Shown: positions 1 through 6,277 of the stretch, piece after piece
Layout: every line of letters begins with the position of its first letter
Position numbering within the stretch: the stretch's first letter is position 1
Assembly (NCBI GenBank): GCA_022649165.1
Contig: JALCNR010000004.1
Span: 118,933 to 182,932, forward strand
Direction: 5' to 3'
DNA from: Actinomyces sp.
GTDB taxonomy: Bacteria > Actinomycetota > Actinomycetes > Actinomycetales > Actinomycetaceae
DNA: 64,000 bases
Program-made: the position numbers and the translations under genes
The notes under the pieces: model-generated
What the model was told of the DNA's origin: nothing
Seen by the model: the letters and a program-made list of their open reading frames with translations, nothing else
Database searches by the model: none

Positions 1-2195
1 GGCCGCAACCGGCGGCGATAGCGGCGGAAGAAGGCCTCCGAGCGGTATTTCGCCATGTCGACGCCCGCCGGGCAGTCCGAGGAGCATGCCTTGCAGGCGA
101 GGCACAGATCGAGCGCCTCCAAAACCTCAGGGCTCGCGATCGAGCGCACGAGCTGCCCGTTCGCCGCCTCCTGCAGGGTGCGGGCGCGTCCGCGCGTCAC
201 GTCCTTCTCATCGCGCGTGGCCTGCCACGACGGGCACATGAACGTCCCCGCGATGTCGGCGCGGCATTTGCCGACGCCGGTGCACCGGTGCAGCGCCGTG
301 GTGAAGTCCCCGTGGTCCTCACCGAACGCGAACCCGCCGTCGGCGGGCATCGGCGCCGCACCGGGACGCCGCAGGAACTGGTCGAGCAGGTCGATCCCCT
401 CCCGCCACCGGGCGCGCCGCGGGTCCGGTGCCAGGGGTCCGTCCTCGTCGTCGACGAGGGCGCCGCCTGCCGTGCCCGATCGGGCGGCCCCGATCCCGCC
501 CTCGACCGGCGCCGGGCGGGTACGGGCCGCCGCGGGTCCAACGGGGCTCGTCAACACCCCGGGGTTCAGCAGGTTCTCCGGGTCGAACAGGTGCTTGACG
601 CGGCCGAAGAGCTCGAGCATCTCCGGGGAGTACATGAACTGCAGCAACTCGGTGCGAGCCCGTCCGTCCCCGTGTTCGCCGGAGACGGAGCCTCCGTGGG
701 CGGCGCAGATCTGCGCCGCCCGCTCGAGAAACCGGCGCGAATGGGCGACGCCCTCGTCGGTCTCCAGGGGCAGGTCCAGGCGGATGTGGACGCATCCGTC
801 GCCGAAGTGCCCGTAGAGCAGTCCGTCCACGTCGAACTCGGCCATCAGGGCGGTGAAGTCGCGGAGGTAGGCGCCCAGGCGCTCGGGCGGGACGGCGGCG
901 TCCTCGAAGCTGGGCCAGCCCTGCTCGTTGCCGCCGACGACACTGCCCCGCCCATCCAGGCGGACGGGGGTGCGCCCTCCCAGGCCCGCGCCGTCGGCCC
1001 GGATGCGCCACAGGGCCGCGGCGTCCGCGCCGGGCGGGTAGACGGCCACGGCCCTGCTCGACGCGGAGGCGGCCAGCGCGTGGGCGCGGGCGAGCGAGTC
1101 CTCTGGGGAGGCGCCTCCGACCTCGCACATCAGCCAGCCCTCGCCGGCGGGGAGCCCGGGAACGGCGCCGGGGCCGTTGTGGCGGCGGACGACGTCGACC
1201 AGGCGGGAGTCCAGTCCCTCCACGGCCAGCGGATGGTGGGCGAGCAGGGCGGGCACATCGTCGGCTGCGGCGATCATGTCGGGGTAGCCCAGCGCCACCA
1301 GCACCGGCGCCGTGGGGAGGGGGACCAGGCGGACCGTGATCGACAGGACTGTCACCAGAGTGCCCTCGGTGCCCACCAGCATGGCCGCGAGGTTGCGCCG
1401 GCGCTCGGGCAGCAGGTGCTCCAGCGAGTAGCCCGACACCTGGCGCCCGAAACGCCCGAGTTCCACGCGGATCGGCGCCAGGTGGGCGTCGACCAGGGCG
1501 GCGAGTCCGGGCACCTCGGGGAGCGCGGCCTCGTGCGAGGTTCGGGCGGTGAAGCGCCGGCCGGCCCCGTCGACGCAGTCGAGCGAGACGATGTTGTCTG
1601 CCGTGCGCCCCCAGGCGGTGGCGTGGGGCCCGCAGGCGTTGTTGCCCACCATGCCGCCGATGGTGGCGCGGTTCTGGCTGGAGGGGTCGGGCCCGAAGCG
1701 CAGTCCGAAGGGTGCGGCGGCAGCCTGCAGGGTGGCCTCCACGCAGCCCGGCTCGACGACGGCGGTGCGTGTCTCGGGGTCGATGGACACGACGTGGTCG
1801 AGGTGGCGGGAGAACTCCAGGACGATGCCGGGGCCCACGGCGTTGCCCGCGCAGGAGGTGCCGCCGCCGCGGTTCGTGACGGGGACCCGGCGGGCTCGGC
1901 AGATCGCCAGGGCCTGGAGAGCGTCGTCCACCGACGCGGGGAAGACGACGGCCAGCGGCGGGATCCGGTAATTGCCGGCGTCGGTCGAGTATCGGGCGCG
2001 CGTGCCGGTGGTGGCGTCGACCTCGCCGTCCAGCACGCGGGTGAGCTCGTCCAGGAGGCGCGCGGCGGCGGGGTCCTCATGGGGGTCTCGCAGGGCGGGG
2101 GCCGGGCGGGTCGGGGCCGGTCCCGGACCCGGCGAGGGCGACGCCGCCCCCGTCGCGGCCGTGGGCCCATGAGTCCCCGATGTTTGCGCGCTCAC
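1..2195 (-). CDS. FAD-binding oxidoreductase with C-terminal Fe-S domain (3' truncated by window edge)
   Basis: About 731 codons are visible; the reading frame runs off the window at base 1. The N-terminal part is a FAD-linked oxidase (PCMH-type) domain: residues near 90-130 contain NRGGGTSCAGNAVGPGIVLE, the FAD pyrophosphate-binding loop of the GlcD/D-lactate dehydrogenase family. The last visible residues contain CLACKACSSDCPAGVDM, a cysteine cluster of the 4Fe-4S ferredoxin/GlpC type, so the protein is the long fused FAD plus Fe-S form that oxidises 2-hydroxyacids such as D-lactate or glycolate and passes electrons to the respiratory chain. The exact substrate cannot be read from sequence. 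The start is taken as GTG at 2195: the residues after it are low-complexity and no Shine-Dalgarno is visible, but a -10-like CACAAT lies six bases upstream, suggesting a leaderless message. Confidence 0.85.
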   Translation of the reverse strand, partial: MSAQTSGTHGPTAATGAASPSPGPGPAPTRPAPALRDPHEDPAAARLLDELTRVLDGEVDATTGTRARYSTDAGNYRIPPLAVVFPASVDDALQALAICRARRVPVTNRGGGTSCAGNAVGPGIVLEFSRHLDHVVSIDPETRTAVVEPGCVEATLQAAAAPFGLRFGPDPSSQNRATIGGMVGNNACGPHATAWGRTADNIVSLDCVDGAGRRFTARTSHEAALPEVPGLAALVDAHLAPIRVELGRFGRQVSGYSLEHLLPERRRNLAAMLVGTEGTLVTVLSITVRLVPLPTAPVLVALGYPDMIAAADDVPALLAHHPLAVEGLDSRLVDVVRRHNGPGAVPGLPAGEGWLMCEVGGASPEDSLARAHALAASASSRAVAVYPPGADAAALWRIRADGAGLGGRTPVRLDGRGSVVGGNEQGWPSFEDAAVPPERLGAYLRDFTALMAEFDVDGLLYGHFGDGCVHIRLDLPLETDEGVAHSRRFLERAAQICAAHGGSVSGEHGDGRARTELLQFMYSPEMLELFGRVKHLFDPENLLNPGVLTSPVGPAAARTRPAPVEGGIGAARSGTAGGALVDDEDGPLAPDPRRARWREGIDLLDQFLRRPGAAPMPADGGFAFGEDHGDFTTALHRCTGVGKCRADIAGTFMCPSWQATRDEKDVTRGRARTLQEAANGQLVRSIASPEVLEALDLCLACKACSSDCPAGVDMAKYRSEAFFRRYRRRLR

Positions 2196-2201
2196 ATGCC
2201 G

Positions 2202-2207
2202 ATTGTG
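2202..2207 (-). promoter_or_regulatory. -10-like hexamer for leaderless FAD/Fe-S dehydrogenase gene
   Basis: Read on the minus strand the hexamer is CACAAT, separated by six bases from the GTG start. No ribosome binding site lies between them, so transcription would begin at or next to the start codon. This is inference from spacing. Confidence 0.35.
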
Positions 2208-2297
2208 TCACCCATGGCGGGGAGCGGGTCGGGATGTCCGGGCTGGGTGGGTCTGGCGAGTGACTAGGTAAGGGATTTCTGACGGGTTTCTATATGG

Positions 2298-2337
2298 GTG
2301 TGACAACAATTTCTTGAAGGACCATTCTCCGTCACAC
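2298..2337. repeat. Inverted repeat GTGTGAC/GTCACAC upstream of WhiB-like gene
   Basis: A perfect 7-base inverted repeat (2298-2304 and 2331-2337) is separated by 26 AT-richer bases that include a TTGAAG. It lies in the 333-base gene-free stretch between the dehydrogenase and the WhiB-like gene and is the most promoter- or operator-like segment there. The binding protein is unknown. Confidence 0.4.
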
Positions 2338-2398
2338 ATCATTGTCAACACTTCAGATGGAGGGGGGTGCTGGGGCGCACCTCACCGCTTCGGTCGCC

Positions 2399-2457
2399 AG
2401 CGCTCGTGAGAGGTCCTGGATTCCCCGTGACGGGGGTCCGGTCCACTCACGAGCGCT
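2399..2457 (+). promoter_or_regulatory. Long nested hairpin in the leader of the WhiB-like gene
   Basis: A perfect 12-base inverted repeat (AGCGCTCGTGAG at 2399-2410 with CTCACGAGCGCT at 2446-2457) encloses a second stem, CCCCG/CGGGG at 2423-2435. No U-run follows, so it is not a typical terminator. It sits about 70 bases before the likely GTG start at 2529 and would fold in the 5' leader of that transcript; a role in attenuation, RNA stability or protein binding is possible but unproven. Confidence 0.5.
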
Positions 2458-2528
2458 CTGTCTATCAGCCACCTCCCCAGCAGCGTCAAGCGTCCTTCGT
2501 ACCTTCCACGCGAGTGAAGGAGCTTGGC

Positions 2529-3632
2529 GTGGGAAGCGAACTCGAAGCAACTGATTCATGGACGTGGGCGGAACAGGCATCGTGCCGGTTCGCGGATCCG
2601 GCGATGTTCGATGATGAGTTCGATGAGAGAACGTCCGCCGGGGGGCGGGCACAGCATCGTGAAACGATCCGACAGGCACGGGCGATCTGTCTAGCCTGCC
2701 CGGCGCTTGTGGCGTGCTGGGACCATGTCGTCAGTGAGGAGCGCGGCACCGGGCAGCGGGATCCGGAGATCATAGACAACCGGAGCGAGGCAGGCGCGCC
2801 CGAGGATACCGATCGTGAGGACCACCGGGATGGCTCGGTTCATCAGCAGGCTCTCTTCACGATCCGCGCCGGACTGACGGCGCCGGAGCGGGAGCAGGTC
2901 TATCGGCGGGGACGCCGAGCAATCGCGGCCTATGGCAGCCGGGTGGAGCTCATTGCTCGTGGCGGTGAACCTGTTGATCGTCGGAGAGTCTCCGAGACGG
3001 AGATGTGGGCGTTGCTGGAATCCCTGGACCGGCTACCCGAGCTGATCGCGATGGCAGAGAGATCTGCGGGACCGCGATCGAGCCGGTGGAGTGACGCGCC
3101 GAGGTCACGGGGGAGTTCGGGGTCAAGCATCCAGTGGAGGGTCGCGCCGCAGTTGATCGAGGCCGAGCGAGCACTGCGGGCGTGTGCGGGACACGGGCAC
3201 GCGGGTGCTCCGGCGAGCGGAGCCGATTGGAGCGCCGTTGCTCGTGGTCTGCAGGAGACCCTGATCAGAGGGGACGGCGATCAAGCGCGTCGCCTCTCGC
3301 GCGCCCTCGGCGTGCTGATGGATGTTGCGGATCCTCAGAGGGTTGTCGACCGGCAGGCCAAAGCGAGACTGGCGCGGTGCCTCCACGAGGAGAGCGTCAA
3401 CTGCGCGTGGCTTCCGATGGGGGAACTGGTCGCTCTGTTGGGCAGGCTGACGAGAACTCCTCCCTCGCCAGCCGCCATCCGGCAGTGGGTCGTGCGGGGA
3501 AAGGTCCGGAAGGGACAACAGGACGGAGTGGTCGTCTACAGCGTCGCGGACGCAGTGATGCGGGTATCGCGGGGCGCCGGGATGAGTCTGAGGCACTATT
3601 GCCAGGATGGCCAATCAGAGAACGCGCTGTAA
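2529..3632 (+). CDS. WhiB-like iron-sulphur domain fused to a C-terminal helix-turn-helix region
   Basis: The start is GTG at 2529, chosen because AAGGAG lies seven bases upstream; this gives 367 residues. Residues 19-63 carry four cysteines spaced C-x34-C-x2-C-x5-C (C19, C54, C57, C63), preceded by WTWAEQASCRFADPAMF, the hallmark of WhiB-family [4Fe-4S] transcription regulators. The usual G(I/V)WGGLT turn is degenerate (TIRAGLT at 111-117) and displaced by roughly 40 extra charged residues. Ordinary WhiB proteins are about 80-130 residues, but this one continues for 250 more; residues about 295-345 (AIRQWVVRGKVRKG, then YSVADAV) resemble an excisionase/MerR-type winged helix. It probably senses redox or NO and controls the neighbouring lysis-type genes, which is inference. 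Its 3' end overlaps the convergent lipoprotein gene by 37 bases. Confidence 0.75.
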   Translation: MGSELEATDSWTWAEQASCRFADPAMFDDEFDERTSAGGRAQHRETIRQARAICLACPALVACWDHVVSEERGTGQRDPEIIDNRSEAGAPEDTDREDHRDGSVHQQALFTIRAGLTAPEREQVYRRGRRAIAAYGSRVELIARGGEPVDRRRVSETEMWALLESLDRLPELIAMAERSAGPRSSRWSDAPRSRGSSGSSIQWRVAPQLIEAERALRACAGHGHAGAPASGADWSAVARGLQETLIRGDGDQARRLSRALGVLMDVADPQRVVDRQAKARLARCLHEESVNCAWLPMGELVALLGRLTRTPPSPAAIRQWVVRGKVRKGQQDGVVVYSVADAVMRVSRGAGMSLRHYCQDGQSENAL

Positions 3633-4315
3633 GGGCCCTCGGGGGTTTCCGCTGTGGCGGGAGCATCAGGATCGCAGAATCCGCCTGGGATCAGTTCGTA
3701 GGGCGAGGGAGTGTCCCATTCGTTGAAGTCATCGGGGAGGTTGTCGATGTCGGGCACGGCGAAATCGGTCGGCGAGATCCCCATGAGCTCCTGGATCCAG
3801 GCGACCCTGACGTCCTGAGGTGCCTCCGGGTTGTTGAACCAGGCGACGCAGTAGCGGTTGAGGGCTTCCCAGGCCTCCTCCTCGGTGGCAAGAGCCGTGA
3901 CACCCGACTTCTGAACCTGGAGGAAGTAGTTCTTCTGGATGCTGTAGGCGGGCTCGGTCGAGGTCCCGGTGACGGCGTCCCTCCGGGATCCATTCATTGA
4001 GCGATCCGGCTGGATCGGGGGGAGCACTCGGCCGCCGGCGATCAGCGGCACCGGGGTGCCGTACGTTCCGGGCGCAACCGCCAGAAGGCCCCCAGAGCCG
4101 GAGCCGGCTGTCGTCGGGCCGTTCGCTGGTGTCTCCGAGGACGTGGGGGCGGCGGTCTGTGTGTCGCCGGGCTGTGCCGACGTGGGCGAGTGCGCACCGG
4201 AGACAGGGAGTGACTGGGCCTCCTCGGAGCTGGTGCCGGGCGCAGATGGCGTACATCCGGTGAGAGCAGTCATCGCCATCAGGGTGCCCACGAGGACTCT
4301 TCGATGAGACGGCAT
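3596..4315 (-). CDS. Putative lipoprotein of unknown function
   Basis: 239 residues. The N-terminus has a basic start, a hydrophobic stretch and the lipobox LTGC (Cys about residue 21), so it is predicted to be exported and lipid-anchored on the outer face of the membrane. Residues 22-80 are a Ser/Thr/Pro-rich tether. The globular part (about 95-239) contains two further cysteines and is rich in aromatic residues (ALNRYCVAWFNNPE, WDTPSPYELIPGGFCDPD). I do not recognise a named family. It is divergent from the endolysin gene, with about 116 bases of shared upstream DNA, and its 3' end runs into the WhiB-like gene. It may belong functionally to the adjacent cell-wall-lysis cluster, for instance as a surface partner or protective factor, but nothing in the sequence proves that. 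Confidence 0.6.
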   Translation of the reverse strand: MPSHRRVLVGTLMAMTALTGCTPSAPGTSSEEAQSLPVSGAHSPTSAQPGDTQTAAPTSSETPANGPTTAGSGSGGLLAVAPGTYGTPVPLIAGGRVLPPIQPDRSMNGSRRDAVTGTSTEPAYSIQKNYFLQVQKSGVTALATEEEAWEALNRYCVAWFNNPEAPQDVRVAWIQELMGISPTDFAVPDIDNLPDDFNEWDTPSPYELIPGGFCDPDAPATAETPEGPYSAFSDWPSWQ

Positions 4316-4431
4316 GGATTCGGTCTACGCCTCCACGACGTCGACGTCAAGTCTCCACCGTCGCCATGACGGTGAGTGTGTGCCGCATCAACGGCATGCG
4401 GGTCAACGGAAAGATGAAAGGAAGTCCCGAA

Positions 4432-5718
4432 ATGGGAAAGGTGAAATCTGCGCTCCAGATCGCGCAGAACGAGACGGGGTATTCGTACTATGCCGACGTC
4501 GAGGCGGGGAGCAAGTACGGTCGATGGGCGGCGGCCTACGACAGTTGGTCCTACCTGGGGGCGAATGGTGTTCCGTACTGCGCCATGTTTGTGTCATGGG
4601 TCCTCTACCAGGCGGGAGTACCGAACATCGGCCACCAGGTTGTCCAGATCAACACGGAGACCATGAGGAATGCCGCTGCGTCAGATGGCCGTCTGGTGCC
4701 ATTCCGCGATGCCCAGCCCGGAGATCTGATCCTCTACGACTGGGACGAGGACGGCCGGACGGATCATATCGGCTTCTTCGTGCGAGAGACCGAGAACGGG
4801 ACCGTCAGGACGATCGAAGGGAACACGAGCCGCTCGGACGGCAGAGGGGACGGGTACGTCTCCAACAAAGAGAGGCCTATCGACAATGCGGTCTTTCCGT
4901 ACCTCATGCGCCCGTATTACGAGGATGCCGGCGCGTTCACGCCGGGGTCTCCGGTGTGGGACGGCGAGACGCCGTTCCCGGACTACCCGACGGGCCAGGT
5001 CGAGGTCGACGGGTACTGGGGCGCCCGGACGACGACGGCCCTGCAGCAGGTGTACGGCCAGACCGTGGACGGCGTGATCTCCAGCCAGGACCGGACGTGG
5101 CAGGCCCAAAATCCGGGTCTGACCAGCGGGTGGAACTGGGTGGGTGACGCCGAGGGCAGTCAGATCATCATGGAGATGCAGCGCCGTTACTGGAACGTGA
5201 GCCCCGCCGACGGCCTCATCGGGCCAACGACGATTCGAGCGATGCAGCGTCATTATGGAACGACGGTCGATGGCGTGATCGATGAGGGTTCGCAAGTCGT
5301 GATGGCCCTCCAGCGTGACATCAACGCGCAGTTCCGTGCGGCGCCGGGTGCCGGAGGAAAGCCTGGCTCAGGCACTCCTCAGTCTCCTGTGGTGCAGGAC
5401 GGCTATTGGGGGAGCGGGCTGACCCGCGCGCTCCAGCGCGCCTATTCCACCCCCGTTGACGGAGTGGTCTCAAGCCAGCCGATCGAGTGGAAGGCGGCGA
5501 ACCCCGGCCTGACGTCGGGATGGGAATGGTCCTCTGACGCGGTGGGGAGTCAGATCATCGCGCGTCTGCAACGGGTATGGGGCGTCGAGGCAGACGGCCT
5601 CATCGGTCCGAACACGATCAGGGCGATGCAGCGCTACTACGGGACGACAGCGGACGGCATGCTGGATGAGCAGTCGTCCGTGATTCTCGCCCTCCAACGA
5701 GAGCTCAACCGGAGATGA
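4432..5718 (+). CDS. CHAP-domain endolysin with two C-terminal peptidoglycan-binding-like repeats
   Basis: 428 residues from ATG at 4432, chosen for the AAAGGAAG eight bases upstream; an earlier in-frame ATG at 4366 lacks such a site. Residues 10-170 form a CHAP amidase/endopeptidase domain with Cys50 (PYCAMFVSWVL), His112 (TDHIGFF) and Asn131 (IEGNTS) in the expected catalytic order. Residues about 193-298 and 323-426 are two copies of a roughly 105-residue module, each with DGYWG near its start, NPGLTSGW, ADGLIGP and TIRAMQR, reminiscent of PG_binding_1 repeats. There is no signal peptide or membrane segment, as in phage lysins that need a holin to reach the wall. A holin-like gene follows 61 bases downstream. 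Composition is less G+C-biased than in surrounding housekeeping genes, which suggests transfer. Confidence 0.8.
   Translation: MGKVKSALQIAQNETGYSYYADVEAGSKYGRWAAAYDSWSYLGANGVPYCAMFVSWVLYQAGVPNIGHQVVQINTETMRNAAASDGRLVPFRDAQPGDLILYDWDEDGRTDHIGFFVRETENGTVRTIEGNTSRSDGRGDGYVSNKERPIDNAVFPYLMRPYYEDAGAFTPGSPVWDGETPFPDYPTGQVEVDGYWGARTTTALQQVYGQTVDGVISSQDRTWQAQNPGLTSGWNWVGDAEGSQIIMEMQRRYWNVSPADGLIGPTTIRAMQRHYGTTVDGVIDEGSQVVMALQRDINAQFRAAPGAGGKPGSGTPQSPVVQDGYWGSGLTRALQRAYSTPVDGVVSSQPIEWKAANPGLTSGWEWSSDAVGSQIIARLQRVWGVEADGLIGPNTIRAMQRYYGTTADGMLDEQSSVILALQRELNRR
5008..5709 (+). repeat. Intragenic duplication within the endolysin gene
   Basis: Two direct copies (about 5008-5325 and 5398-5709) encode homologous wall-binding modules separated by a Gly/Pro/Ala-rich linker. 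Shared peptide landmarks are NPGLTSGW, ADGLIGP, TIRAMQR and YGTT.DG. The divergence between copies indicates an old duplication rather than a recent one. Confidence 0.75.
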
Positions 5719-5723
5719 CGGCG

Positions 5724-5758
5724 GGGCGTGCCCGATCCTGACAAGGACGGGCACGCCC
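5724..5758 (+). terminator. Intercistronic hairpin after endolysin gene
   Basis: A perfect 11-base stem (GGGCGTGCCCG at 5724-5734 with CGGGCACGCCC at 5748-5758) has a 13-base loop. No T-run follows. It lies just after the endolysin stop and 21 bases before the holin-like start, so it may terminate partly or set relative expression rather than end the operon. Confidence 0.5.
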
Positions 5759-5779
5759 GTTCCCGTTGGGAGGGGATCC

Positions 5780-6082
5780 ATGAACGATATTCCGGAATTC
5801 TCGGCTGTCGCGGGTTCCATCGCCGCGTTGCTGGGAGCCGTGATCAACCAGTCGCATTGGTCGTCTCGGACGAAGCGCATGGTCTCCGCCGCCGTCGCCG
5901 TCGTGGTAGCGGGTGTGGGTGTCGTGTCGGTCTTTCGTCCGGACACGTGGACAACCGTTGCGACTGCGGCATTGGCGACTGTAGGGGCGGCGCAGGTGGT
6001 CTATACGGCATTCGCGCCTGTTTTCCGGGGGATTGAGCAGGCGACGACGCGGTCCGAGAAACAAGAGGGGGAACCGGACTGA
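5780..6082 (+). CDS. Holin-like small membrane protein
   Basis: 100 residues from ATG with GGGAGGGG at good spacing. Two hydrophobic segments (about residues 34-52 and 58-78) follow a short N-terminus with INQSHWSSRTKRM, and the tail is charged (FRGIEQATTRSEKQEGEPD). This layout resembles small holins of actinobacteriophages: a WS..K motif before the first membrane helix and an EQAT-like cytoplasmic end. Holins form membrane lesions that release endolysin to the wall. Position directly after an endolysin without a signal peptide supports the call. The identification rests on architecture and context; another small membrane protein cannot be excluded. Confidence 0.6.
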   Translation: MNDIPEFSAVAGSIAALLGAVINQSHWSSRTKRMVSAAVAVVVAGVGVVSVFRPDTWTTVATAALATVGAAQVVYTAFAPVFRGIEQATTRSEKQEGEPD

Positions 6083-6234
6083 GCGAGCAGGAGATCATCG
6101 CTCTCCTTGCCGATCTCGGCGGCCTGGGCGGTCTCGTCAGCAGTTTGACCGCTCAGAGTCGTTCGTCTGGAGGACGTCACCATCAGGACAAGAGACAGAA
6201 CCCCGATCTGGAGAAGCGGCACAAGTACCACTGA
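6079..6234 (+). CDS. Small coupled ORF of 51 residues with CTG start (tentative)
   Basis: The frame opens with CTG overlapping the holin stop as CTGA and ends at 6234. A GAGGGGG lies about seven bases upstream, the arrangement expected for translational coupling. The peptide begins SEQEIIALLADLGGLGGLV and ends with a hydrophilic, basic tail (DKRQNPDLEKRHKYH). No ATG, GTG or TTG fits the same 5' position; an internal TTG would give only about 25 residues. The amphipathic N-terminus and coupling suggest an accessory to the holin, but function is unknown and the CTG start needs proof. Confidence 0.4.
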   Translation: MSEQEIIALLADLGGLGGLVSSLTAQSRSSGGRHHQDKRQNPDLEKRHKYH

Positions 6235-6277
6235 CAACCGGCCCACAGGAGCGGGCCCGACGAGGAAGGACAAGCAG

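Noticed and set aside
288..2267. 659-codon open frame on the plus strand
   Set aside because: It is antisense to the FAD/Fe-S dehydrogenase, has Gly/Arg/Val-rich low-complexity composition and no ribosome site; typical of high-G+C shadow frames.
4366..4431. Upstream ATG extending the endolysin by 22 residues
   Set aside because: No ribosome binding site at 4366, whereas ATG 4432 has AAAGGAAG at good spacing and CHAP similarity starts after it.
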